64,000 nucleotides of DNA from Pelecanus crispus (GCF_030463565.1 NC_134643.1:121437809-121501808); one strand, 5' to 3'. Positions 20,621 through 35,064 are shown, counted from the stretch's first letter. Translations and numbers: made by a program. Notes: generated by a model from the sequence alone, not told the origin.

Positions 20621-23600
20621 ACAAACGGCACAGCAGAAGAATATTAAACATCTGAAGGGACAGAGGCACAGAATTAAAAGAACTTAAAAAAGCCAGTTAC
20701 GCTACTGGAAAACCTACCTCTCAAATCCCTGTTTTAATCCTTTCACATCTACTGCAACACGCTGAAGGTTTTGAGACTTAATTCTGGTCTTGAATAATGC
20801 TGCAGAGGGAAGACAACCTACTTTCTCTGAAAAAATACCTCTAAATGGTCTAAGCATGTACACACACAGCCCATTACAGCACGCTCCCCTAAGCACAAGT
20901 ACTGCAAGGTAATTAGCTTTCATTTCAAGAGGCAGATGTCTTTAATTAGAAACAGGGAGAAATGAGTGTCCTGCAGTATTTAACTGACGACAGTTTTTAA
21001 AACACATCCCCAATTAAATTCAAAGGATCAGTACAGGAAAAAAATACGCACAAAGACTGGTCTCAAGATGCAACACAACGCCTATCTTAGCCTTTGGTAA
21101 CCTGCAACATTAAGAACTCACACATACACTCAGTTTTCAGGGTACCTCCTTTGAACCTCAATTTATTCTACAATAGTTAAAAGGCCAAAACAGTCAGGTC
21201 CCCACAGAGGGAAGTAACCATTTAAGAAATTACTCTGGTACGAAATGTTCCCGATATTCTGTTGGAGACTGACAGAGGGGCATCATCTAGATTGCATAAA
21301 CAGCCCGAAACTTGAATTCACATCCTAGAGGAAAACAAGCCTGAAGAGGTGGCAGACAGCACGCTTGCCCCCACTCTTTTCCATCCCCGCTCTCTCCTCC
21401 TCTTCGCTCTCACACAAAATGGGGAGAGAAGGGAAAGTCAGGAGCCCACCCCAGAGCAGAAGCAACTGGAGCACAACTCAGGCCAGTGTCAGTTGCATGG
21501 CTTAAAGGAAAAGAGTTGCACCCAGAAAGAGTACCTGCCTGCTACTGTTTACATAGATTTCAACCCAAGAAATACTGTACAAGAGGGCTGGCTGACGCAG
21601 GGAAGGCATCATGAAATTAGATAAGGAGCGAGCCCAGAGAACAGCCGCCATCCCACACCACTGCACTGCCTACACCTCAACCCACCCTGGAAACGGGTTT
21701 CTCTTATTTTATCAGAATAGTTCTACAGACATCCCATTTTTGCTTATTATTATAATGATTCCTTTGACAATAGTGATGGAGAAGTAAACTCCACATTATC
21801 TGGTCTTTAGGGTATGCAGAAGGTAAGATTTTGAGAAAAGGGAGGAATCCTCAGGGCTGCTGGTGTACCCTCCAAATCCTTCACCACCATCAACAGCTTG
21901 GAGGCTTTTGCAGATTAAGAAACAAATGCACCACTACTAAGGAAACACACACCCACGTGCACACATGCTGGGCTGGGGGAAGGGAAAGAGACAGCTGGGA
22001 GGGAGGAGAAGGAGGAGAAGGGAAGACACATTTGACTACCTCCCATGTTATACATTCACCTATCACCTACATGAGAAAGTTACAGGTAAGTCAGAAGGGA
22101 CCCAAGCCCAGCTTTTGGTAGGATTTCACACAGCTTACCTTTATAAAAAGCCTACCCGGCCTGTGCTACAAGAGTGGATGGAGAGCTGCGGCGCTGCGTT
22201 CCTCTCCTTTTTCCATGAATTATTAACTCTCCCCTAGGATCGCTTAGCTGGCTGGAGAGCCGTGAAGTTTCCTTGGAGAAGCTTGGAGCTCTCCTCCTCT
22301 GCAGCACTCTGTGGGCATCAGCAGACCGCCAGCACCACGGCACGGAGCAGTGGTGTTTGCAGGATTAAGCCCTGCCTCAGGATCATGCTATCACAAGGCA
22401 AAAGACAACCCAAATGCAATTTTTCAGGTCTTCAGCTGCTAATGCTGCATCTGCGCTGAAAGAAGGAGAACTCTGCATTTAGGCGGGAGCCTCCAGCGTA
22501 GTTAAACTGGATTTCCTCAGCTGCCCAGTGGTGAATGGATAAAAGTGCTCCTGTCCTTCTTTTGCCAAGAAGGGCAGAAAATAAAGTCTCCCTTGAACTT
22601 CCCCATCCGAGGGAGACTGGAAGCTGTGGCAGTAATGGCGATACAGGAGAACATGCCCCTCCTGGTGTTATGAGGGCAGAGTGTTTCACTTCCCACATAC
22701 AAAAATAACCCACGTAGAACAGTGCTGAGGACATCAGCCTAATCTTCTGCGCTATAATCCTAGGAGCATGGGAAGGTGTGGCAGTGCATGGACAGGAAAA
22801 CACCTTTGCTTTTTTCCTCACCATACCAGCTGGGTGGTGACTTTCCATGGAAAAAACATGTTGCAGACTCCTTACTCCCCATGCAGATTGGCTTTTCCAA
22901 GTGCACAGGAAAGCAAAGGGATTAGGAAAACCCTCCCATTGATTGAGCTTTTTTAGGTTAAGGTTTTTTTCCATTGTTGTTGTATTTAAAAATTAGCATA
23001 TGATTAGCAAGTAATGACATCCTCCCCTCTACCATAGACTGGAATTCTCTAACCGCGTTGCAAAATAATTTGGGAGTTTCTGCGGCTTTCGTTAGAGAGG
23101 AACCACAAAGAAAGCACACTTCGTACAGAGCTCTTCCACATGAACAGGGACAGTGGCATTCATGAATTTGCCAAATTGAGCATACTGTATATATACTATA
23201 TGTACAAGTGTGCTTCTTTTTTTACAGAAGACCATTTCAAGCAGTTTGTCCCATAACAAACAGAATGTGAAGTAAAATGCCTTACTCCCCTCTGTATCAC
23301 ACAAACAAAACAAGACATATTTCTGAATTTTAAAGGAAAACGTACTGATGCCAACATTTCCTTTGCATAAAGACAGATTTTCCTCTCTTTGGAAACCAAG
23401 GCTTGTTAGGGTTACAAGTTACTCTTCCAATATAAGAATATTAAGTATTAGAGCTGCTAATGCACATTTCTCAGTTTAACTAAATCTGCTGAGCCACAAG
23501 GCTAATCATGTAATCCTTATGCCTTGCTTCAGGCAATTACAGCTCTGAAGATCCAGGAGGTAAGGTGCAAAATGGAACCTCACAGCCTGTCACACAGTTC

Positions 23601-24861
23601 AGAAATAGAAAGCTACAGAAAACACAGCAAGAACATTTATTCCCCAAGCAGCTATATGTTATGCTCGGTGCTCTTCCACAGCTTCAGCATTTAACAGAAG
23701 AGACTCCTTTCAGAGCATATGAAAATCCCACATATTTACAGTTTGAAATCCCAAAGCATCAACAAACACTTCCACTTACTCAAGAAGAAATTCTTTGTAC
23801 TTACAAGAAAAAATCCCGTAATAGAACCTGGAAACAAACTGTAACAGTAATCACCTTCTCTGCATGCAAGCTCTGCATGTATTTCATGCATAGGAATGTT
23901 TCCTCTTATCTGACTTCCACTGTCTGGCTATCAAAAACAAAACTACAGGCTAGCATGACATAAGAGATCAGGAAACAAGAGGCCAGGGTCTTTTCCTTCC
24001 TTTTGCTACAATGACAAGTAGAATAGCACAGGGACCAGTTCAGAGCCCACTGTAACCCATTTTAGTTAAAACAAGAGCTGAGAAAAAACACACCTGTACG
24101 TAAGCACAGACTGAGATCTGACGCTCATTAGATCACGACTTCTGTAGAAAAACAGCTGTAAGCTCTAAACATCACCTATGCAACAAATACCTAAAAGCAA
24201 TCAGTGCCTTCGAAATAATCTCACTTGATTCTGCCACAAAAGCCACTAATCATCACACCTTATGTTGTGTAAAACTTCCCAGCACCAGAGCAAGTCCAAA
24301 ACCACCAACCACTGTGAAACCCATCCCTTAATAGATGGCAATTAGCAATGCATTTGCACAGCCTCTTAGCTGTAATTGGAGAGTTTTGCTTCAATTTAAC
24401 GTAGATTGGCTATAATTAGTTTGCATTTAAGAACTAGCATGTACGCAGTGCTATTGATTTAAGGAAATACTGTTTAACTTACATTGCTCCTCCACCTAGA
24501 AATCAAGAAAGAATAAGAAATCGTAATAATCGACCTGATCTTTTGGTTTAGCTGACCTGCTCTGGTGAAGGAGGTGATAAACCAGCCCATTTAAAAACTA
24601 TGTAGGAATATTATCACAAGATACCAAAGATATGAACCAACCCTGGAAAAAGGGCACAAGTCTTGCCTAAGAGGTAGCAGCTATGTGCCATCATCGAAGC
24701 TGTAATTTGTTACATTCAATATCATCCGTAAACACCTTAAAAGTAAGATTAACATTTTCCCAGGAAAGATGCTCTAATCATGTGCAGCTGTGAAGTCAGC
24801 ACATCAGCTGTGAGCGTACTGCGCTTTCACTCCTTGTCATGTGAAAATGAAACTTTCTCAC

Positions 24862-24965
24862 CTTGCTCATCTTATCGGCCTCATCAGATGACTCCAAGTC
24901 TTGCGCTTCTGCCTCCTCTGGAGCTGTCTCAACAGAGCTGTCCAGGTCGCCGCAAAGCGAGTGCC
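24862..24965 (-). CDS. TIAM1: TIAM1 exon W10: PDZ-DH linker with caspase-type motif
   Basis: The exon ends AGCAAG|GTGAGA. Its acceptor is a tandem TTTCAGCAG, so the exon may end at 24965 (as given) or 24968 on the plus strand. The given choice yields SNQ-GHSLC, matching the mammalian SNP-GHSLC; the other inserts one Ala. It encodes GHSLCGDLDSSVETAPEEAE then AQDLESSDEADKMSK (human ~963-997), an acidic disordered linker. The motif DEAD (24885-24874) stands where human TIAM1 has the caspase site DETD around residue 993. Confidence 0.93.
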
Positions 24966-27900
24966 CTGCTGAAATTGAGATGTGTATGAAAACCCAGCCA
25001 TAATTTCCAAAAATTCAAAAAGCTGGGCACAACAGGCGTGGAGTTCCCATGGAGGGCCCGGCCCCATCCTGCACACAAGTACATGCCAACAAGACGTTGT
25101 GCCAGAGGCACTCAGTGACCTCAAAGGACTACCTCAGTGTACAGCAAGGGCCAGGTTTAACTACAGGTGTAAAATTAAACAGGTTATGGCCAGACACACT
25201 ATTTAGTGGAAACTACGAAACCCGATTCAGAGATAAGGCTAAAATGCCACATTGAAATTCTTATGTTTCTTATTAATTTCTTGGCTAATGAGTGACCTTT
25301 ATACTTCAGTGGCTTCAAATGGAAACTGCAGTATGTGAACAGGCAGGCAGTGCCAAGAGGCAAGGCTTGGTCAGCCCTTCCTCCGAGTTAAGTTGAACGT
25401 GATGATTTTAAATTGCTTGCAGTTTTGGCCAAACACACCCACTACTGAGTTTCGATGTTGATTTTTAAGGAAACAAACCCAGCTTTAGCAGTTTTTAGGA
25501 GTCTATTACATTAACTGAAAACTAAATTTCATTTCCATCAGTACGTGGCAACAACTATGCACCCCTATGCCTGAGCACTCTTCTGGAGACTATGTTGTTA
25601 ATACAGCTAATAACTCCTTTGCAACTTCTTGTAAGTAAATGATGAATTACCTGTAGGTGACAAAAGAAAGAAGAGAACTAATCCCAGCCAGAGAGCTCTG
25701 TGCACAAATAACTTTTTTTGGGATCTCATTCTCTGACTCAAATAGCTGTAAGAAGCAGTATTACTACACCTTAGCCAGTCTTCATGGAAAAACAGATTTC
25801 ATATATTCAACACCTAGCTATGGCAAATTATAATGACCAGTGATGGACTGAACTCTGCCAGGAAACTCCTGCATGCCTCAGCTGACCTTCAAACCAGCAT
25901 AAAGAGATAATTCACAGCAGCTGAGTCCAGACACTAATTCCTTTTACCTTTCCCCTCTCCCCCCCTCAATCCCATGAGGAAGAGTTTCTTCTGTGGTGCC
26001 ACTCCTGGGGCTGGATGGAGAAGGGTGGTTTCTGAGCATGCCTCCCTGCCCGCATCCTGCCATGTGAATAGGACATTGAATGTCCCACCAGGGATTATAC
26101 CTTTTGTTCCATTACATTTATTCTTCAGGTAATGCAGAAAAAAATAATCAAAGTTCAATGGATGCAGCCAACACAGAAAATCCCTGCTTTTTAAAACCCA
26201 AGACTCAATAGACTACATTAACATAATTTTTGGTTGCATTGTTAGCACGTAGCATTTAAACATTTTGGTGAAAAATGACACTTTTCTGTAGCAGAATAGA
26301 ATTTTTTTCAAACCAGTGGGTTTTTTTTTTTGTTTGCTAGCCCTACGAATAGAAGCAGCCCAACAGCACACTATCATGTTGTCAGCACCCAGTGGTCCAG
26401 CAGCCATCCCCTCCTATTCACTACTAGGTTGAAACATGGACATTTTACAAAGATCAACAGTGATTTAGCACATCAGATGCAGCACCATTTCTGTGTTAGT
26501 CCCATGCTGACTCTCATGTTACTTGCTATTTTTCAATTAGACATTTCAATTTAGGTAAGTCACGTATATATTTCTATAAGGAGCATTTGGCTAGATAGCA
26601 ACGCTGTGAGTAAAAAGGCCACAGTGATGATAACACACATCTGTTATACTGATATATTTCACTTAAACAGTGTGTGGTTTGGCCAAAAAGGCTATAACAG
26701 CGCGGATGGTCTTTTTAATTCAGATAAAATGGCAAGCTGCTTTAAAATCAAGAGATTTTGAAAAAACAAACCCTGATTACACACATCTAATATATTTGTT
26801 TATATTTATACTGGAATGAAATATATTTCATGATCTAGAAATCACAGTATCTAAGAAATATGTTTCCTAAATGAATAAGAAAAATTCTGCTGCCTCTTCA
26901 CTACAATTGAAAAGTCACTGCTCTTTCAAGGAGTGTTATGTTAACGCATAGCATTGGTTCACGAACACATCCTAGGTAAGACTCTGTACATCAAGACTGA
27001 GGGCAGAGATCCAGGTCTGGCTTCCTCAGTACCCAGCTTTCAGCTGCTGTCCTTGCAAGCTATCAGCCACCATTACCAAAAACCACTTTCAAGACTGTAC
27101 AAGATTTCCACTTTACTGAGTCTGGAAATAACTTAGAAAAATTTGAATTCAGAAAACCAGAATTAAATTCAGAAAATACTCTGCATGCTAGGATGGAGCT
27201 AAATTGGATATAAAATGAAATTAAAAGGATATAAAAGGTAGTTCATAGATGAGCTTCCAGAAGACATGGCTCTCTTCTGAAACAATAGGGTTTACCTTTA
27301 AAAAAGACATGCTTGTAGGGGATGTTTGGCAACACAAAATCTATTTGAGGAAGTGTTTTTTCTGTAAGAAGTTAGGTTTTCTGAGCCTTGCCCATGATTT
27401 TATCAATTTGGACTATCAGCTTTCTGGTCTCTCTATTAATGTGTGAAAAAATTCTTAAAACCCTCAAGCTATCCATTAAAAAATAAGAGAAAAAATGTGC
27501 TATGTGTCATAATTTGTTTTGGGCAGTCTGTGTTTTTTCACTGCAATTAATTTCTCATTATAAGCTGTGTGAAATACATCCTACAGCTGTTTCTCACACC
27601 AAGCCAAGGCAAATAATGTTTGTTTTGGGGTTTTGGTTTTTGCTTTTAAGCTACCACTTTTTCTTTTCCTGTATATTAAAACACCACTTAATCTGTTTCC
27701 TGCAGTATAAACACTTTTTACCCAGTAGACAGCAATCTTTCACTTACGTCTTAATGAGCAGTCAGTCACACAGCACATGTGCTGAGGGTATTTCTAATGT
27801 CTTAAGCTGCCAAAGCCAATGTCAACTCTAGCAGGTTTATCTGCTGGTTGTTAAACACAGGCAGTCAGTTCAACAATACCGCACGTTCCTCCCTTTTAAT

Positions 27901-30900
27901 ACCTTCCAGTTACCATCCCATTTCTGTCAGGCTCTTTACATAATTTTATTTTTGCCCTATAAATCTTTATTTAGCTCTGCAAGGAGCTCTGAGGACAATA
28001 TACCCATTTCCTCCTGCAGCACCTGAACGCTGCCCAGCCCCTGCCATTTGCTAGGGACAATAACACGTGGGCTTCACTTGACATTAAGGAATTCAAAAGG
28101 GAAATCCAAAAAGCAGCAGGAAAGGGGGGGGTGTCAAATCCATGTGGCCACCAGCACAGATGGAGATCACACGAGCTCCCAAGTTGCCTCAGCAGTGTAG
28201 TATCTGTGACATTATGACTAATGCCCATTAAATAACTCCTACTTATGGCTAGAACTAACAAAATAAAAGGAAGTCTTATACCACTGGAGCAAAGGTGCTG
28301 GGGCTTCAAGGCCTGGAGGATCACATAAAGCTTAAGCACCATGCCAACACTTGGCTAAAATTTTCCATGGCCGCTGCTTCCAATTTGCAAGGTTGCTGTT
28401 GCTCGAGACTTTAATGAGACTTCCACGATATTTGGTACTGCTCTTAAAGCCCATTTCTTGGTGCCAGAATGCAGTGGAAATAACTATGCCTAGCCAAGCT
28501 CTGTCAGCTGTGGTGCAAAGCTCAGAAGCAGACATCCTACTAACACAGAAAGCAACATACAAATCAGAAAACCCTCCATGTTCGTAATTTTAGCATCTCG
28601 ATCGATGCCTTATTCCCGAGTATGCGGAACTGGCAATACTGAATTTAGTCCCCTCAGTGGCTGCAATGGGGAAGTGCTGGCAAGGACAGCCATCTGCCAG
28701 CACGTTACCTGCTGTGGGCCAGAAGCAACAACAGGCTCAGATGGTTGAAAGCTATGTCTGTACTTGAGGTACCTCGGTTTATTAAGCAGGTTGTTTTACA
28801 CATCTCAGCACCCCACACAACACCTTGCCGAGATCTGGGACTGCTGTAGCCGGGTGGCAAGTGTCAGGGGCCGAGGAGCTCAGCCCCGTGTCCTTCCCTG
28901 CCTGCCTGCCACTGCTCGCTCTCTGCAAAAGGTGCGTCATTCTCCTCCATACTCCTTTCACTGACGAAACTCAGCAATACTGGAAGTCAAACATAATGAC
29001 TGCTTACTCACTTTCAGTGAGAAATAAGGAATGACCCCCGTCCAAGTTGAAAACACAGAAGAAGTATGGACCAGGCACAACATGACTACACCGGTTAAAG
29101 CCCAGCCAAGACACTTGGGTGTCTGTGCTCCTGCAATACGTGCTGCTGAGGCTTCAGTGGCCAAGTGCTTTCAGTGGCTCATGTTTGACTGTCATCTTAA
29201 AAGAAAAGAGCATCACTTACTTGGACAGTTCAACAGCAACCTCCTAAAACAGAAGTGTAATCTCTAAATGCCGTTGGTGAACAGCCCCATTATGACAATG
29301 GAGTACCTTTCAGAAGAGACTCTGTCATAAATGGAACAATTTTAATACAAATTGTTACCGAACTGTCTCTCAGATTAAATTTTTATTTGAGACAAAATTT
29401 CACCTATAAATCTACAAAAAAAAGGTAAGCATGCATTTTTTTCTTTTTTAGAAGACTTCTGGTTAGCTTTGAAACACTCAAACATAAAAGAAGAAAACAT
29501 CATTTTTACACTGGGGTATTCTGTCCCATTGGGAATTCCCACAGGGTTGACAACCTCTCCAAAGACCTGTAAAACCGAGCTACCACTATCACAGTTACAG
29601 TCAACTGCACGACCAAAGAACAGTACAGGAACAAAGTGGGGAATTCTGCCTTTCTTGGAGAGCTACAGAACAAGCCCCATAAATCTCCTTCCCTTTCAAC
29701 AGAACTCTACTGCTTCCCTTTCCATTTCAACTAGGTAATAAATTCTGCAAATATAGAAAAATCTGTGCTGAATGTCATTCAATTCATTCACTCTTCTTGG
29801 GAAAAAACATAGATTCAATGAAAATGTCCCTGTACCGACTATACCGTGGCCACTTTTCCCCCTCCCCAGGTCAGGAGCCTCATCAAACACTTGCAATACA
29901 CTTGAGCAGCCTGTTTGGACTAAACAGGAATTTTCATAGACATAAAAATGAAGCATGTCCTCAGTGAGCTTGGAAACCAGGGACACTGAGATCGGAAAAA
30001 CCAGCCTTTCCTTCTGCAAGTGCTGTGCTGCAGCCTCGGGCGTGCGGAGCCGGCAGGGGGAGCGGCAACACAGCAGAAATATTAAGATTAGAAATCCGGA
30101 GGTAAGGGAGCAGGTATGCTTACTGCAGCTAAAATGGAAAGGGTCAGAAGCCCAAAGCTGCAATGCAAAAACTCATGTGCTAATAGCCACGCTGCTTATT
30201 TCAACAGCAGCTCAGGCAGACTTTAGAAAAGCCAAGAATGAGACCTCTTAACGCAATTCTGAGGAAGGCAACATCCTTGAGCTTTGGCTTTTAAGCTTTT
30301 AGAAAATAGATCTCATGAACAACAGTTCTGCATGTCTCTGAATAATTATATGCAAAGACCTTCAGATTGCTGCTGCACTAAATGCCCCTGAAATTGTTAA
30401 ACCAAGCACTGAATGATAACAATATCTTTTAACATGCTACAAAACGTATCAAATTAGTTGTCTGCCTCAGGAAAATAACCCTGAAGAAATTAAGGTTACT
30501 GTTAGTCTCAGCTTGTTCTGAAATCCAAATTACTTAGCCTCAGGGGACCTGTGACAGGACAAGGATGGAATGAAAAATAGTGGCCATTCTTACAGTGCCA
30601 TGAAAGTTTCAGTTTTATACCATAGTCTTTAGAGTGTGTGTTAACTTCAGCCTCTGGTTCTCCTGCTTTCTGAATGACAAAATAATAGACTCCTTAAAAA
30701 TACCTAGCTGCTTCGTATCTAGAAGATTAATAAACCCATTCAAAACAGCGGTATACTTTCTTTTTTATCATTTATACATTCTGCATGGTGATTTATATGG
30801 CTCACAGTTATCCCTGCAGAATTATCCGTCATGATAGAGGTCTCCAAAATACAGGAGCGTACAAGGCCTAAACCTCAGAAACTCTACCCCAGAGTAAAAA

Positions 30901-33900
30901 AGGGTAGTGAATTGTGGGGAGACCACAGACAAATATGGATACTACTCCCATTCCCAAATCCCCTTCTAATAACAAAATACCTTCTTTATCAACCTGGGGA
31001 GATGCAACGCTGTGTTTCCAGCTTTTAGCCTCTCATTCCCTGGATTCAGCAGAGAAGAATGGGGAGACAAAACACTCCTCATAGGGAGGGGAGACAGCCC
31101 TCACTGATCCTTTTAGGCAATAAGGAAAACGTGCTGTGGAGCTCCAGACAGAATGAGAGCTAGTCTTCCTCAACCAGATTTATGCAGACTGCGTTAGCAG
31201 GAAAGAAGACTGAAAGCCACAAAAAACAGTAATAGATGAAAGGAACAAAACTTGTGGCTCTGCAAGCCTGATGCAGCATGAATTCCTAGGGGAAACTATG
31301 TATCATACCCAAGATGATATTTTTCACATCAATTAGACATATAAAATGCAAGGTAATTTCAAGAATAACCTGTTAAGTAAACGCAATGAAGTACCTGCTG
31401 CCACAGAGCTGATTTGCAGCTCTAGCCCCAACCTCAGTGTATACAAGGTAGTTCCAGGTAATGAAATAGCTGTAAGAGATGTTGTATTTAACAGGAGCAC
31501 TGGCAGTGACTTCAGGGAGGTCGACTCCCAAAAACACAGCCCCGCTTTGCTCCTGGAAGACCTCCCACTGAGTAAATAAGACATTAGGAAAGCTTCCTTA
31601 AAAAAAAAATGTAACACAGCATCTTTCTGTTGAAAACACACAATATGATTTGCCTCACACAAAAAATCTACCCTTTGCTGCCTTCATAGCTGATGAAGAA
31701 TTGCTAGTGAAGAAGATAATTATAGGACATCAGCACGATCAGTCAACCAGACCTTGAATTTCTGGAGAATGGATGTGCCTACAGGTGATTTATACCTGCT
31801 GGCATTCTGGCCCAGCAATGTTTCGCCCCCCCTGCTGAAAGGGAAACTACACTACTTCAGGACTGAAGAAAAAATCTGCATGGTATAAATAAAGCATATA
31901 ACAGAAATCACTGAGCTGATTTGCCTAGCCAGCCAAACTGCCAGTAATCAACAAGGACACAAAATAAATAGGTCAGTGGGTATTTCATACTCGATTGCTC
32001 TCTACAAGAAGCTGTGGAGCCGAGACCAAAAATCTAAGATACAGCCACAATCTTGCAAATAAAAGCACGTACCCCTTTTTAAAATTTCACTTGGATCCCA
32101 TTTCAGGTAACAAATCCCTGAAAAAGCACAGGGCCAGAAGAAGAAAGGCTTCAGTAAAACATTGTGTTCCACAAACACCTAAATAGAGAGAAATTGATGG
32201 GGAAGATCAAAACACCTGCCTCCCAATCGCACACTTGGGTGCAGATCCTTGGTTTCACTCCCACCTCAGGCTAAGTCATCCCAAATTACAGCATCAGTGC
32301 TGTTTAGCTTTAAACACCATCTTAATGTCGTTCTTCAGAGGCATGTTTCATATGGCAACTACAGGCGCTTTCAGAAGCTGCCAGAGACACCTGCACATCT
32401 GCTCATGAGCTATTGTGTTGCTTCTGTTGGTTAAAGAAGTATTCCTTCCCCTTTGAGGAGGAATGAAGGCGATTCCCACCTCAACGTTTGCTGCGTTTTG
32501 AAGGAAAGCGAATGTCAAGAGAGCTGTAGCTTCTGTGCCGCCTGTCGCCTGAAAGTGAGAGCAAAGGAGCTGACTACAGCACATAAAAAGTGAAGGGCAG
32601 CTGTACCAAGAAATTTGAAGGGAAAAGGAAGCCCTAAGGCTTATTCCCGGTCCTGGGGAGCTATTTAAGAAGCAGGCACTTCGGCCCACCAGACAGTTCA
32701 CGTGATCACTGCAGGACATGGTAAAACAAGCAGCCGTTCCACACCACTACGATAACCACAAAAACCCAGCTCTGGAGAAGCTTACAAAGGAGGACAGACA
32801 TGACTTAAGTTGGGAGCAGCACAAAGGAAGTCATGTCTACAAAGCATCAGAGGCGGGAGGTCTGATTTTGCCATGACATGTCTATCAGCCACATCCTATG
32901 TCTTCATTTCCCATGGTGCATGCAGCATTATTACTGGACAATGTTAAAAGGCAAATACTAGGCTCTTCAGACACATTTGGCAAAGCATGCACTATCTCAC
33001 CCTCAGCAAGGAAAAAGACCCCTTGATGACCCTCAAAATAATGATGCAGAGAACTGACAGTGGCAGAGAAACTGCTTGTTGAGACCAGCTGCTGAGACCC
33101 TGTGTTACAAAATGTGACTGCTCTGCCTTAGAAATCACCATATTGCATAAATACGAAAGTCCCAGTTCCCAATTCTTTGCACCCAGGGCAGTCACCCACT
33201 TCAGCAAACAGTCAGGGTATGAGCACTCAGCACTTGGGAGTTCCAGTGAAAAAGCACAGGCAAAGACAAAAGGATGGGGCCTGCAAAGAGCTGGTGTTAA
33301 GTAGCAAATGGGGGCATCTTGTGGCCAGCTATAAAAATGTACAAGACGAGCTTGATTTTTCAGCACAACAGCCTAACTGGGAAAAGTTCAATGAAAATTA
33401 AAAGGGGAAAATGTCCTTCTAATGTTTGATTTTAACTGCCTTTGGGGGTTTATGCCACATCTTACATGAGGTTGCTTTTATCAGTCCCCTCAGAGGTATT
33501 TGCAATAAGCTGGTTTTAAGCTTTCTTATTCATGCCAGTCCACTTGCTATGAATACCACACTCCTCAGAGTCAGACTAGGGGTCCAGTTTTCCCTTTCCC
33601 CACTATGTGTTCCCGTCACCTGAAAAATGACATTTTTGCTAGATCACTTCCAGTGAATATATTAAGCAAAACCAGAGCAGCATCCAAAAACACTGAGGCA
33701 GGCTGTACCTCCCTGACCCTCTGCAGGCAGAGATGAGTCAGCTTGGTCCTGAGCCCAAGCAACCTGTCTTTCACTGTGGCTCATTTGCTCCAGCTCAGCA
33801 GCATGCTAATGCACTCACACCACTCCTGGGTTAGCTCCGGTTTGCACCCAGACTCATCCCAGAAGCCCCTACACCAAATGATTGCAGCAATCAGACAGGC

Positions 33901-35064
33901 ATGTCCTAGGAGAAGGCTGACTTCAGTCCTAGTGAAGTGCATTAACAGCACCCCTCCTGCTCCAGCTTTTTATTCCAAATGCCCAAACCAAAACTGTTTC
34001 ATAGTTATCAAAACAATTATTTTGACATTTCTGAAACCTTTATGTTGGGGAGTCAACAAAGTATTCTGACATATTCAGACAACATTTACTTTTGACTGGA
34101 AGTCACAATTTACCTCTGCTCAGAACAGTTTTGATTATCTAAAAACTACTTATTTTTGGCCATTCCATTCATTTTTCGTGTATTTTAAATTATTCCAAAA
34201 AACTAAAGCAAGCAGGTATATCCAGTATCCTCTTCCAGTTTTGAGTACAGGGGGCATTTAGAAGCCAACAAGTAAGACTTGACTAAGCAGGCAAGTAAGA
34301 GGAGACATGGTGCAGGAGCTTTCCTGCTATCCCAGTGCAATTCCCAACACGGTTGTCTTACAGAGGTAATGGCTAGCAGCCACCAAAGAGGCAGTCATTT
34401 CTCTTATCCCAGCACGGGTGCTTGTCCTCAGCCAGCTCAGGAAGCTAAACTAGTGGCAAAGAATTCACATCTGCTAGGGATTAATTTTCTGCCAGTTCAG
34501 TCCTCTGAACAGGGCAGCGTGGTGGGCAGGAATGCCCCTTCACACCACAGTGTGCTGTGGGACCAGTTAGATACGTTTGGCTGTAATATCAGTCCCTACC
34601 TTTAGGTGTTTTGAACTGTCCTTGTGAGTTATTTATGCGTCTCATCAAACACACAGGGTTCCTGTGCAACTGGCTAGTCCCAGAGAGGGCAAATGCTTAT
34701 CCCCTCTTCCTTCCCTGCCATATGTATTTCCTGTGGGCAAATCCAGAGGTAAAGGCACCCCCTGAGCAGCCCAGAAGGGAGCAATTAGTTCTGTGACTCG
34801 CTGTAGGCACAGCTAGATGATGTGACATGCATTTGGCGATGACACATGCCTCGCAGCTTAACTGTGTACACAGTCATCCTTCATTGCTACTGCAGATTAT
34901 ACCTTACAGCTTCCAGAGCTCCCACATATTATCTGCCCAGTGCATTCAGACTGTAATTCCTCTCACTTCCACCACGGAAGTTACATGCAGGGATCAATGG
35001 GATTGCACCAGCATATTGTAAGCGTGTATCCTCCTCCTGGTAATTTCTATATTGAGCCCAATAC
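24966..35064 (-). other. TIAM1: TIAM1 10.1-kb intron between W9 and W10
   Basis: This is the largest intron in the window, with donor CAAG|GTATTG. It is AT-rich with short A/T runs and scattered short open frames. I found no exon-like segment with both good splice sites and correct phase, no CR1 and no microsatellite of note. Confidence 0.75.

Larger units (their letters stand above)
16711..24861 (-). other. TIAM1: TIAM1 8.2-kb intron between W10 and W11
   Basis: The intron holds a G-run cluster at 17728-17764, a candidate alternative promoter and first exon at 20443-20620, a homopurine tract at 21966-22026, a CpG-bearing block at 22140-22345 and an AT-rich homeobox-site-like block near 24360-24480. 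Each is listed or discussed separately. Open frames such as 22432-22974 on the minus strand show no recognisable protein. No interspersed repeat was identified. Confidence 0.75.

Noticed and set aside
22432..22974. Minus-strand open frame of 180 codons
   Set aside because: No family resemblance and no supporting splice or promoter signals; consistent with chance.
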